DNA of 64,000 nt from NCBI RefSeq assembly GCF_000712975.1, contig NZ_JHQL01000001.1, positions 786,625 through 850,624 of the forward strand, given 5' to 3'. A model generated the notes under the pieces. The model was given only the letters and a program-made list of their open reading frames with translations, searched no databases and was not told the origin of the DNA. Source of the stretch: Vreelandella neptunia (GTDB lineage: Bacteria; Pseudomonadota; Gammaproteobacteria; Pseudomonadales; Halomonadaceae). Of this stretch, positions 51,413 through 58,973 are shown one piece after another (the first letter of the stretch is position 1; every line of letters begins with the position of its first letter). The position numbers were made by a program, and so were the translations under genes.

Positions 51413-51973
51413 ATGGACGCACTCACGCTGCTTCACGAACGTAGCTCTATGGGGAAACTCACCGAGCCTGCGCCCACTGCTGACCAGCTCAGCGCCCTCT
51501 ACCAAGCTGCGCTGCGCGCCCCAGACCATAAAGAGCTGCGCCCCTGGCGGTTTATTGAATTTAGCGGCGAAGGGCGCGAACGCTTGGGCGAGCTGTTCGC
51601 GGAAGCGGAGTTTCAAGAAGACCCCAGTGCTAGCGACGACACGCTCAATTCCGCGCGTAAAAAGCCGCTGCGTGCGCCGATGATTATTGCCGTGATTGCC
51701 AAGGTCACCCCAGATATTCCGAAAGTGCCGAAAATCGAGCAGGTGATTTCTGCCGGATGCGCCGCCCACGGCATTCTGCTGGCCGCCCACGCCTTAGGGT
51801 TGGGTGCCATGTGGCGCAGCGGCAAGTATGCCTTTGACCCTGTGGTGCGAAAAGGCCTATCGCTAGATGAAGATGACGAGGTAGTTGCTTTTATCTATCT
51901 GGGCAGCCTGGCAGGTCGCCATAAGCCGCTACCTCACCATAAGGTGGACGACTTTGTAGAGCGTTGGGATTAA
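51413..51973 (+). CDS. NAD(P)H nitroreductase family protein (YdjA-like)
   Basis: 186-residue FMN flavoprotein of the small YdjA group. ATG at 51413 with AGGGGAG 4 bp upstream. LTLLHERSSMGKLTEP at the start, AALRAPDHKELRPWRFIEF (FMN binding), and GILLAAHALGLGAMWRSG near the C-terminus. Natural substrate unknown; the family reduces nitro compounds or quinones poorly. Followed 13 bp later by the thioesterase gene, so probably an operon. Confidence 0.9.
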   Translation: MDALTLLHERSSMGKLTEPAPTADQLSALYQAALRAPDHKELRPWRFIEFSGEGRERLGELFAEAEFQEDPSASDDTLNSARKKPLRAPMIIAVIAKVTPDIPKVPKIEQVISAGCAAHGILLAAHALGLGAMWRSGKYAFDPVVRKGLSLDEDDEVVAFIYLGSLAGRHKPLPHHKVDDFVERWD

Positions 51974-51986
51974 TGAGGAGCGCGTG

Positions 51987-52505
51987 ATGGCCCAGCCACG
52001 TCAGCCGGGAGTGCCTTACCCCCGTTTGCCACTCCCTGAGACCCAGGAAGACCTTGTCGCTTTTCAGCAGTGGCTAGGGGAAGCGATTCCCATGGTGGGC
52101 GCGCTGGGGATTCAAAGCGTGACCCAAAGCGCCGCCCAAGAGGGCGGGGCTTTGACGTGGCTGCTGGCGCTTAGCCCGAACCTAAACGACAAAGGCACAG
52201 GCTTTGGCGGTGCGCTAACGGCACAAACCACGCTGCAGGGCTGGTGTTGGGTAACGTTATGGTTGCGTGCCCAGGGGCGGGCGCAAGATGTGGTGGTAGC
52301 CGAAGCCAGCCAGCGCTTTCTTGCGCCAGTCACTAGTGACTACCGCATCATTTGCACCCCCAGTGACCCCCAAGGCCCAGAACAGCTAGCAGAAAAGTTG
52401 CACACGCGGGGGAAGGGCAGCATTGCACTCACCCAGCAGCTCTACTGTGGCGACACGCTCTGCTTGGAAGCCAGCGGGCGCTACGCCGTGCTACCTGTTG
52501 CTTAA
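51987..52505 (+). CDS. Hotdog thioesterase, YiiD C-terminal domain type
   Basis: 172 residues resembling the thioesterase half of YiiD (FabY-like): LGIQSVTQ, LSPNLNDKGTGFGGALTAQTTLQGWCWVTL, and VVAEASQRFLAPVTSDY. In E. coli this domain is fused to a GNAT domain; here it stands alone. ATG chosen; the preceding codon GTG at 51984 is an alternative, and GAGGAG is close upstream. The acyl substrate is unknown. Confidence 0.8.
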   Translation: MAQPRQPGVPYPRLPLPETQEDLVAFQQWLGEAIPMVGALGIQSVTQSAAQEGGALTWLLALSPNLNDKGTGFGGALTAQTTLQGWCWVTLWLRAQGRAQDVVVAEASQRFLAPVTSDYRIICTPSDPQGPEQLAEKLHTRGKGSIALTQQLYCGDTLCLEASGRYAVLPVA

Positions 52506-52617
52506 ATCTTTACCTGGTGCTTAAATCTTTAAAAGGCTTGCTATTTTAGGCCTTAGACCATAGAATATGCGCCGTTCTGTTGGGAAAGGCAACGCCTTCA
52601 CAACCGAGCAAAAAAGT

Positions 52618-52705
52618 GGAGAGGTGTCCGAGTGGTCGAAGGAGCACGCCTGGAAAGTGTGTAAGTCGAAAGGCTTCGAGGGTTCGAATCCCTCCCTCTC
52701 CGCCA
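52618..52705 (+). tRNA. tRNA-Ser (GGA)
   Basis: 88 nt with encoded CCA. Acceptor GGAGAGG / CCTCTCC, anticodon loop CTGGAAA gives GGA, long variable arm GTAAGTCGAAAGGCTTCGA as in class II tRNAs, T-arm GGTTCGAATCC. Followed by a strong terminator. The following kilobase is AT-richer and cassette-like, but no copy of the tRNA 3' end was seen that would mark an integration. Confidence 0.97.
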
Positions 52706-52714
52706 CAGAATATA

Positions 52715-52748
52715 GAAAAAGCCCGCTGAGCAATGAGCGGGCTTTTTT
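52715..52748 (+). terminator. Terminator of tRNA-Ser
   Basis: Stem AAAAGCCCGCT / AGCGGGCTTTT with an 8-nt loop, followed by further T. Confidence 0.9.
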
Positions 52749-53085
52749 GTACCTACCATTTAAGTTAACCACATGCGGTTTGCTGTAAGCCCTGTTTTTG
52801 CCTATGCAAGGTGACAAGTGTAGTGTGCTTCGCTATTGTCATCTTAAGAATGGTGAGCAAAGATGAAGCCAAAACGAAAAAGCTATCACCTATCGCCGTG
52901 ATTGGACTTATTAGAAGGCCTATTGATTCATATTTTCTTCTCAGCACGATAGGGCTCAAGATATAAAGCTAAAAGCCACGTAAATATATACTCTCAGCGC
53001 ATATATCTACTCTGGATAAAAAGCCGCCCGAGTTACTAAAAGCTGTGCGTTTTGACAGTTTTAAACACTCAAGAAGGAAAGTCTC
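52749..53085. other. AT-rich spacer before the orphan cassette-like gene
   Basis: 337 bp, clearly richer in A+T than the flanks, with no supported gene. It ends in AGAAGGAAAG just upstream of the orphan ATG. GTTAACC at 52764-52770 loosely resembles a recombination core, but I see no second attC here. Confidence 0.4.
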
Positions 53086-53568
53086 ATGGATGCCGAGCAA
53101 AAGGATACAACACAGTTTTTCTTAAATAGTTGGCTTGCAGAAGCAGTTCATCGGTGTAGCTCTTTTTTGCATAGCGCTAATAAGCCATTTTCATTTGATG
53201 ATGATTTCCATCGGCGGCGAATGTTTGAGGAACACTACGCTCTCACGGCTACTGTCATGAGTGTTCGCTTTGCAAAGCAGCTAGTCCATCACACTCCAAA
53301 AGAATTAAAGGAAAGCCTGGAGTCATTTATTATCGCAACCCAAGATGCGGTTGATGTTCGTGACATGCGTGAACACTCAGATGAATATTTTTTAGGCAGG
53401 GGGCGTAAGAAAGAAGATTTCTTCAAGGGTAGTGGGCAAGGCGTCCAATGTGACATGTCCTCGTCAATTCAGAACGAAAATGGCTACATGCTTGGCAATC
53501 TAATAGCCATAGAGACAGTTCGAGATGAGTGTCAGGCTCTACTCCAATACATCCGCGACAATGCTTAA
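53086..53568 (+). CDS. Orphan protein with HEPN-like motif, probable integron-type cassette gene
   Basis: 160 residues; I do not recognise the family. Mostly helical, no signal peptide or membrane segment. A short motif RDMREH (R-x4-H) followed by SDEYFLGRG resembles the catalytic R-x4-6-H signature of HEPN RNases, but the resemblance is motif-level only. Good ribosome site GAAGGAAAG. The stop TAA (53566-53568) lies inside the left arm GCTTAAC of an attC-like element, the usual arrangement of gene cassettes. Codon use and base composition are AT-richer than in neighbours, fitting transfer. Confidence 0.7.
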   Translation: MDAEQKDTTQFFLNSWLAEAVHRCSSFLHSANKPFSFDDDFHRRRMFEEHYALTATVMSVRFAKQLVHHTPKELKESLESFIIATQDAVDVRDMREHSDEYFLGRGRKKEDFFKGSGQGVQCDMSSSIQNENGYMLGNLIAIETVRDECQALLQYIRDNA

Positions 53569-53667
53569 CAAATCATTCCATTTTGCTCCGGTCTTAACGG
53601 GGCTCTCCTGGACAGCTTTTCTCCGCTTCGCTACTTAAAAGGCTGTCGCTAAGTAATGGCGTTATAC
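53563..53667 (+). mobile_element. attC-like recombination site (integron cassette end)
   Basis: 105 bp. Left end GCTTAAC fits the R-box form RYYYAAC and is followed by AAATCATTCCA. Right end GGCGTTATAC contains a GTT core similar to GTTRRRY, with one departure. The two ends are partly complementary (AAC/GTT, then ATT/AAT across a bubble). The middle folds as a hairpin GACAGC...GCTGTC around a TTCG. It also contains the downstream gene-end overlap typical of cassettes. No integrase or second attC is in the window, so this would be a lone site. Confidence 0.55.
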
Positions 53668-53716
53668 CACAGTGATCTAACGCCCGTTCGTGTCAGTTGC
53701 ATTCTTTAGCAACCCA

Positions 53717-53770
53717 CCCACCGCGCGCTCTCAATCACCCCTTACTCGGCGATGAGGTGGCCGCGGTGGG
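53717..53770. repeat. Long-loop inverted repeat downstream of the microprotein gene
   Basis: Arms CCCACCGCG (53717-53725) and CGCGGTGGG (53762-53770) separated by 36 bp. It lies just beyond the stop of the minus-strand microprotein and may be its 3' end structure. No T run. Confidence 0.4.
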
Positions 53771-53786
53771 CTGGTGTCAGTTCCCT

Positions 53787-53873
53787 TTAAAAGGGTAGTA
53801 TGCCGCTGAAACCTATCCCAGCGACGGCGACGATCACAACAATGATAACGACAATGGTAGTAGTCGATGGCAT
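53787..53873 (-). CDS. 28-residue hydrophobic microprotein, copy 1
   Basis: Too short for standard gene calling. ATG at 53871-53873, stop TAA at 53787-53789. The protein starts MPSTTTIVV and continues as a single Ile/Val-rich membrane segment (residues 7-18), then GIGFSGILPF. A ribosome site AAAGGAAGAG precedes the ATG. A second copy at 59832 differs at only three residues and shares about 80 bp upstream, which strongly supports translation. Function unknown; probably an inner-membrane single-pass peptide. No toxin or antitoxin feature can be claimed. Confidence 0.8.
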   Translation of the reverse strand: MPSTTTIVVIIVVIVAVAGIGFSGILPF

Positions 53874-53978
53874 TGTTCTCTTCCTTTGAGAAATGAGTGT
53901 TATTGAAGCGTGGCTGTCATTGGCGTGTTTCGCACATTGGGCATTTTACGAACGGGCTTTTGCCGAATGGTAGACTCA

Positions 53979-54671
53979 TCACTGCCGTGACTGCGGGCAG
54001 GAGGGGGCTTCGTTAGTGCTTGAGAAGCCTAAATGGGTAAACCAGGCGGTTGCATTCACACCTGCATTATCGCCGTCGCTCATTAACGCAAGGCCATCAA
54101 TATGACTAGGGGCGCTGCCGAACAGGGCAGTGAAGTCTGCGCGTACATCGCGCACCTCTGCGACCCAGTCACCCACACGCTCTTCACCACTCTGTAGCGC
54201 CATCAGCTGTGCCCGCTGTGTAAAGGCATTTGGCCATGTGGCACCTTTGGGCTGGGCAGAGGCCCATACATAGTTCACAGACTCTACTTGCCAAGGCAGC
54301 AGCCCAGTTTTATAGGCGACATACACGCGCGCAGGGTAGTCATCGCCTGACTTGGTGGTTTCGTTAAGACCAGGGTAGGTGTTGCTCACTTGCCAGCACC
54401 AGTGCAGGTAGGGGGTTTCAGTCAGGTCAATGTCACGTTCAAGGTAGCGCGCTGATGCTTGCCCTTGAGATTCCGCTTCTAGCACCCGACGCCCTGACTT
54501 TTCAACAACCGCATAGCGAGTGTCGCCTTCAAAGCTGCGAGTCGCCCAGGTCATGATTTGATTGGGGGTGAAATGTATTTCCTGACCCAGTGCCGTGCCC
54601 GCTAATAGCGGCGCGCTGCATAGGCTAACGACGATCGCTGATACCGCCTTGAAACGGTTAATGCGAGCCAT
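53979..54671 (-). CDS. DUF3047 domain secreted protein
   Basis: 230 residues from the ATG at 54669-54671; the longer open frame upstream overlaps the anti-sigma gene in another frame and is not credible. Signal peptide ARINRFKAVSAIVVSLCSA ending LAGTALG. Body matches DUF3047: LVESQ-like LEAESQGQASARYLERDIDL, YLHWCWQVS, SGDDYPARVYVAY, and VNYVWASAQPKG. Predicted periplasmic, function unknown. Start overlaps the zinc anti-sigma gene by 14 bp, so it is the last gene of the ECF operon. Confidence 0.85.
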   Translation of the reverse strand: MARINRFKAVSAIVVSLCSAPLLAGTALGQEIHFTPNQIMTWATRSFEGDTRYAVVEKSGRRVLEAESQGQASARYLERDIDLTETPYLHWCWQVSNTYPGLNETTKSGDDYPARVYVAYKTGLLPWQVESVNYVWASAQPKGATWPNAFTQRAQLMALQSGEERVGDWVAEVRDVRADFTALFGSAPSHIDGLALMSDGDNAGVNATAWFTHLGFSSTNEAPSCPQSRQ

Positions 54672-54873
54672 GATGGTCACCCTTTTCAGTCGCGTCGTTT
54701 GGTAAGGAGGGGTGGTGACTAGCAATGTTGTGTAAAAGGCCGAATTGGCGCATGCAGGCGCGGCAGGCACCGCACATTGAAAGATGAAACCGTAGGGCGG
54801 TGTTCTCACGAAAGGTGAGCGTTCTATCTTGCTTGAGTGACATTAAGCGTGTTGCTTCGCGGCACATAATCAT
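54658..54873 (-). CDS. Short zinc-finger anti-sigma factor (ZAS motif)
   Basis: 71 residues. The motif H30-x3-C34-x2-C37 with an upstream Cys at 4 is the zinc anti-sigma (ZAS/zf-HC2) pattern. No transmembrane helix follows, so this is a soluble sensor type, like ChrR or RsrA in layout but much shorter. Lies 172 bp behind the ECF sigma gene and overlaps the DUF3047 start. A role in redox or metal sensing is inferred from the zinc motif, not shown. Confidence 0.82.
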   Translation of the reverse strand: MIMCREATRLMSLKQDRTLTFRENTALRFHLSMCGACRACMRQFGLLHNIASHHPSLPNDATEKGDHHGSH

Positions 54874-55045
54874 AAGGTGGCCCTTTCACAGCGATGGGTA
54901 GGCGTCCACTCTACTGATGGGAGAAATGCCCATAGAGGCTATATCGCCTTACTCGTTGGTGCGGTTTACCTTCATTTCCTTACAAACGGCGTGAAGACGA
55001 CGTTCGATATTGGTTAGTAACTAACCCTAGTGCGTGGTTTGTCGG

Positions 55046-55612
55046 CTACGTTAGCCAGCCTTTTTCAATACAGGCACGAAGTCGCAAGCGCGCACGGTGT
55101 AAGATCACCCAGCAGTTGGCTTCGCTAAGGGTAAGCGCTTCGCAAATTTCTTGGGTGTTTAGCCCCATAAATTCACGCATTGTGAAGACCCGTGCAGTGT
55201 TATCGGGTAGCACGAGTAAACAGGTGTCGAGCACACGCCAAAACGCGGCATTTTCGAGTATTTGGCCGGGGTCGCCCCAGTGTGCGGGTTTACTCGCTGC
55301 TTGCCATCGGCCGTTCTCTTGAAACAGTTTTTCAAACGAATCTTCATCGCTTAGCTCATCTTCCTGCCAAGAGAAGTAGCGCCGCTCATGGCGGAATCGC
55401 TCAAGTATTTTATTTTTTAAAATGCCAAACACCCACGTTTCAAACGCCGAGCGCCCCGAGAAGGTTGGGTGCTTCTCTAGGGCGATGACCAGCGTATCTT
55501 GCACCGTGTCTTCAGCGGCGGCGTTGTCGCGCAATTGTAAGCGCGCGAAGGCGATAAGCTTGGGCCGCAGTGAAGCGATATGCTGTTCAGTTGAATGCGT
55601 AGCGTCCGTCAC
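55046..55612 (-). CDS. ECF-type RNA polymerase sigma factor
   Basis: 188 residues. Region 2: RDNAAAEDTVQDTLVIALEK and SAFETWVFGILKNKILERFR. Region 4: MREFMGLNTQEICEALTLSE and ILHRARLRLRACIE. A spacer of about 60 residues between them contains SWQEDELSDEDSFEKLFQE, which resembles the small sigma family found next to zf-HC2 proteins. GTG start with AAGGAC 6 bp upstream. First gene of the operon sigma, zinc anti-sigma, DUF3047. Its own promoter is probably autoregulated (family rule). Confidence 0.9.
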   Translation of the reverse strand: MTDATHSTEQHIASLRPKLIAFARLQLRDNAAAEDTVQDTLVIALEKHPTFSGRSAFETWVFGILKNKILERFRHERRYFSWQEDELSDEDSFEKLFQENGRWQAASKPAHWGDPGQILENAAFWRVLDTCLLVLPDNTARVFTMREFMGLNTQEICEALTLSEANCWVILHRARLRLRACIEKGWLT

Positions 55613-55843
55613 GGCAGCGTCCTTATGGGCAACATTGAGTAGCCATCATATCCATTCATTGGTGTTAAACGAACAACGCAGGCTTCAAGTGGCGCATATC
55701 CTGCGTGGTTTACGCTAAGCCTGATAATAAATGGCAGACTGGCTATTTGCTGTTTATACTTTTTAACGCATCGTCACGGATGCAGATCTACACGGACGTT
55801 ACCACGACTGAACCCATTAACTCCCTTGTGGTAGGAGGTCAGC

Positions 55844-56059
55844 GTGCGACATATCATGATCAGCCCGACAGTGCGTGGTGTGGATATTATCTGCCGACAT
55901 TGTGGTAATGCAGAGTTCTCGACAACACCCTACTTAAAACGGTTTCGCCTGGAAGGCACTGGAAAAGATAGCGCTATGCTGCGTTGCTTAACTTGTCAAA
56001 CGGCGGTATCTACCCCGATGAGCAAGCTCAGCGCACTGTTTTATCATCACGCTTGTTAG
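55844..56059 (+). CDS. Zinc-ribbon miniprotein
   Basis: 71 residues. Four cysteines as two knuckles: C17-x2-C20 (IICRHCGN) and C48-x2-C51 (LRCLTCQT), 27 residues apart, a zinc ribbon. Start GTG at 55844, supported by AGGAGG 5 bp upstream; an in-frame ATG four codons later lacks a site. Divergent from the ECF operon and terminated separately. I do not recognise the family; a nucleic-acid or protein-binding role is possible. Confidence 0.75.
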   Translation: MRHIMISPTVRGVDIICRHCGNAEFSTTPYLKRFRLEGTGKDSAMLRCLTCQTAVSTPMSKLSALFYHHAC

Positions 56060-56369
56060 AAAGACGTGGCAGTTGTCCATAAAAAAACCCCGTCCATCTC
56101 TGGTCGGGGTTTTATCAGGTCCTCCTTAATCCTACTTCACGAACATCCTGTTCATGCGTCCTTGTGCACCACAAGCACTCCTTGCCTGCACTTCCTTGTA
56201 ACGCTTTCCCTGCGCTATGTGCACACAGTGCGCCCTATAGCCGCTGAGTTATCTAACCTGGGATATGAAACAGAAAAAAGTTTCGTGCAATGGGGCACAG
56301 TGGCTCCTTATTCGCTTGCAGTGGCTTGATTCAAAAACATACAATCACGCACGTTTGCTATATAAAAGG
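56060..56369. other. Intergenic region before mipA/ompV gene
   Basis: 310 bp. Contains the terminator of the zinc-ribbon gene on the left and a candidate promoter TTGCAG-18 bp-TACAAT at 56316-56345 on the right. The middle has no supported gene. Confidence 0.5.
56084..56113. terminator. Terminator after the zinc-ribbon gene
   Basis: Stem AAAACCCCG / CGGGGTTTT with a 12-nt loop, A run before and T run after. Confidence 0.85.
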
Positions 56370-57176
56370 ATGCCTTCTGTGACAATACTCCCTGCTCGTG
56401 CTACTTCACGTTTTTCTACCCGCAAGCGCCTTACCCCATTGTTGGGGGCTGCTTTCTGCATCGTATTAACCACACCAGCCTTGGCAGACAGTTGGGAAGG
56501 TAGCATAGGTGCAGGCGTCACCTACTCGCCTGATTACTTAGGCAGCGACGACTACGATACACAAGCGTGGCCGGTTGTTAACTTGACCTATGGCGACCAG
56601 CTCTCGATCAACGTCCGCAACGGTATTGAGTGGCACGCTATCCGCAACGGTAATTGGACCGCTTCTCCATTTATTGGTTATACCTTTGGGCGAGATAATG
56701 AAGGTGATATCAGCCAATTTGAAAAAGTAGATGGTGGGGCAACGTTAGGTCTGCGGGTTAGCTATCAGCAAGGCTTCTGGCGTTACAGCGTCGCAGGTAG
56801 CACGCCGGTGAGCGGCGATGTAGAAGGCGCTAAATTTTCGGCTAACGCTGCCTTGCGCATGCCGATTAGCGAACGCACGCTCTTCACGCTAACGCCCAGT
56901 GTTACCTATTCAAATGAAAAGTGGACCGAATCGCTGTTTGGTGTTTCAGTGCAGGACAGTGCGCAAAGTGGTGTGGCTGCCTACACACCCGATGGTGGTT
57001 ATTGGCGAATGGGGGTGAATGCCAGCCTTAGTTACTCCTTAACGCCTGAATGGACAGCCACCGGTTTCGTGGGCACAACGCACCTAACGGGCAGTGCTGC
57101 GGATAGCCCAATTGTTGATGAGCTGGGCAGCGACTGGCAAACGCTCACAGGCGTTTCGCTAAGCTATCGTTTTTGA
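56370..57176 (+). CDS. MipA/OmpV family outer-membrane protein
   Basis: 268 residues. Signal peptide with a basic N-region (ATSRFSTRKRL), a hydrophobic core and cleavage after TTPALA. Body is an outer-membrane beta barrel of the MipA/OmpV family: GSIGAGVTYSPDYLGSDDYD, WPVVNLTYGDQ, FIGYTFGRDNE, and the C-terminal aromatic end SLSYRF. Start uncertain: the ATG at 56370 abuts the AAAGGA site, so GTG at 56379, with 8 bp spacing, may be the real one. Role in the family includes MltA-MrcB scaffolding or stress porin function. Confidence 0.87.
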   Translation: MPSVTILPARATSRFSTRKRLTPLLGAAFCIVLTTPALADSWEGSIGAGVTYSPDYLGSDDYDTQAWPVVNLTYGDQLSINVRNGIEWHAIRNGNWTASPFIGYTFGRDNEGDISQFEKVDGGATLGLRVSYQQGFWRYSVAGSTPVSGDVEGAKFSANAALRMPISERTLFTLTPSVTYSNEKWTESLFGVSVQDSAQSGVAAYTPDGGYWRMGVNASLSYSLTPEWTATGFVGTTHLTGSAADSPIVDELGSDWQTLTGVSLSYRF

Positions 57177-57178
57177 TT

Positions 57179-57206
57179 AAAAAAACGGCGGGCAATATGC
57201 CCGCCG
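57179..57206. terminator. Terminator between mipA/ompV and the PfpI-like gene
   Basis: Stem CGGCGGGCA / TGCCCGCCG with loop ATA. The A run at 57179-57185 gives a U run on the minus strand, so it mainly terminates the PfpI-like gene. Confidence 0.85.
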
Positions 57207-57255
57207 CGTTGATTGTTTACGTTAAATGATGTCTTACGTTGAACAAACGCTCTGC

Positions 57256-57942
57256 TTAGCGTGCCAGCCATGTCATCAGTGCTTCAGCGGTCGCCGCAGA
57301 GGAAGGCGGGTTTTGGCCGGTAATTAACTGGCCGTCTTCACGCACGTACGGTGTGAAGTCATCAGCTTTGCTGTAAATGCCGCCACACTGCTGCAGCGCA
57401 TCTTCTACCAAATGCGGCACGATATCGGTTAGCCCAACTGCATCCTCTTCACCATTGGTAAAGCCTGTCACTTGACGCCCTTTTACCAGTGGTTCACCAC
57501 TGCTGTTTTTTGCGTTAATCAATACGATCGGCGCATGGCACACTGACGCTACTGGCTTACCTTGGGCAATAAAGTTTTCAATCAGTTGGATAGAGTCTTT
57601 ATCGTCGACTAAGTCCCATAGTGGGCCATGACCACCGGGATAGAACACCGCATCAAAATCATCAGCACTCATGTCGCTAAGGCGATGCGTTGCGGCTAGC
57701 GCTGCGTTCGCTTCATCGTCTTGCTTAAAGCGCCGCGTTTCGTCGGTTTGGCTATCGTCTACGTCACTTTTTGGGTCAAGCGGCGGCTGGCCACCGTTTG
57801 GCGAGGCAAGCGTGACCTCAGCACCCGCATCTTTAAAAACATAATACGGCGCGGCTAGCTCTTCTAACCAAAAACCGGTTTTTTCGCCGGTATCTCCTAG
57901 CTGATCGTGTGATGTCAGCACAACCAAAATACGCTTGCTCAT
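57256..57942 (-). CDS. DJ-1/PfpI superfamily protein (type 1 glutamine amidotransferase-like)
   Basis: 228 residues. Nucleophile elbow Cys in VASVCHAPIVLINAK; upstream YPGGHGPLWDLVDD and the start RILVVLTSHDQLGDTGEKTGFWLEELAAPYYVF fit the Hsp31/YDR533-like branch, which acts as glyoxalase III or a protein repair hydrolase. A neighbouring glutaredoxin fusion is consistent with a stress role, but they are separate units. Cytoplasmic. Confidence 0.88.
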   Translation of the reverse strand: MSKRILVVLTSHDQLGDTGEKTGFWLEELAAPYYVFKDAGAEVTLASPNGGQPPLDPKSDVDDSQTDETRRFKQDDEANAALAATHRLSDMSADDFDAVFYPGGHGPLWDLVDDKDSIQLIENFIAQGKPVASVCHAPIVLINAKNSSGEPLVKGRQVTGFTNGEEDAVGLTDIVPHLVEDALQQCGGIYSKADDFTPYVREDGQLITGQNPPSSAATAEALMTWLAR

Positions 57943-58066
57943 CTTCTTACTCCTAATCGTGAAGAGTGCGATAGCTTCTTGCGTTACTTACTTTACCTTG
58001 GGGCGTGCTTTTCGGGTTACAAGGCGCGCTTGTATGTCTATCTGTCTGCATTGATATCCTTTCGCG

Positions 58067-58804
58067 TTATAGCAAACTCTTCAGCGGCATCCATAGCCCC
58101 ATGGCGACCATCACAAGGTTTTCTGTCAGCGACACAAAGCCCAGTGGCACATTGCTATTACCACCTGCACAGGCACACTTGAGTTCTCGCTTATCGATAT
58201 AAACCGCTTTAATCACCGATACGGCCCCTACCGTACCGATGAACAGCGCCAGCGGTGCTGCTAGCCAAATTAACGCACCTGCCAGCATCAAGATCCCTGC
58301 CAGGGTTTCCGCATAGGGGTAAACATACCCATACGGTACATAGCGTTTGGCCAGCAAGTCGTAGTTGAGAAACATGGTGCTGAAGCTTTCCACGTCTTGA
58401 AGCTTCTGTAATCCAAGCAACACCATGGCCGTGGCCACTGCATATTCAGGCAACCGTGTGGCGAATAACGTGCCATGAGCTAGCCAACTAACTGCTAAGC
58501 CTATTAATAACGCGGTGATAAAAATGGCAATAACCGGCCGATAAGACGTTTCTTTAGCGCTAGGCACGCTTAAGCCTAAATGTTCGCGTACCTCTTCATA
58601 GCCACCGATACGCTCATCGTCAATATAGGTTTGCGGCGTTGTATCAACCTGTTCTTTCGCTTTAAAGGCATCCGTTTCTTCGCGGGACGTTAACGGGTGA
58701 TCGTGTACCTCGTAGCCCTTACGCTGCAGCAATGAAACGGTTTTCAACCCAAAGGGACACTGGTGTGCATCCGTTTTCATACGATAAACATGTGCCGTCG
58801 CCAT
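58067..58804 (-). CDS. Glutaredoxin domain fused to a MauE/DoxX-like membrane domain
   Basis: 245 residues. N-terminal 80 residues are a glutaredoxin fold with active site C16-P-F-G19, so the second Cys of CPYC is missing, and with TTPQTYIDDERIGGYEEV for glutathione binding. From about 88 on, four or five hydrophobic segments form a MauE-type membrane domain. Near the C-terminus CACAGG (about 211) supplies two more cysteines. MauE is needed for methylamine dehydrogenase disulfide formation in other bacteria. The role here is unknown; transmembrane thiol transfer is a reasonable inference. Confidence 0.82.
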   Translation of the reverse strand: MATAHVYRMKTDAHQCPFGLKTVSLLQRKGYEVHDHPLTSREETDAFKAKEQVDTTPQTYIDDERIGGYEEVREHLGLSVPSAKETSYRPVIAIFITALLIGLAVSWLAHGTLFATRLPEYAVATAMVLLGLQKLQDVESFSTMFLNYDLLAKRYVPYGYVYPYAETLAGILMLAGALIWLAAPLALFIGTVGAVSVIKAVYIDKRELKCACAGGNSNVPLGFVSLTENLVMVAMGLWMPLKSLL

Positions 58805-58973
58805 ATTTCCTCCCTGTTGTGCAACCGGTGTGCAATAAAGTACAACTGAACTTTTACTGCTTATGTATCAGGGTAGACACCTTAGATAAACTTGCCGAAT
58901 AGCCTTTGGCGCTTGTTCTTTGCCTTCGATAAAATAGTGCGGTGAACTTCATTTTTAGGTTAGCGAGCACGCC

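Noticed and set aside
52618..53960. Integrative island using tRNA-Ser as attachment site
   Set aside because: No integrase and no duplicated tRNA 3' end are visible; the attC-like element explains the orphan gene better.
54672..54809. 46-residue extension of the DUF3047 protein
   Set aside because: It overlaps the zinc anti-sigma gene in another frame and would bury the signal peptide.
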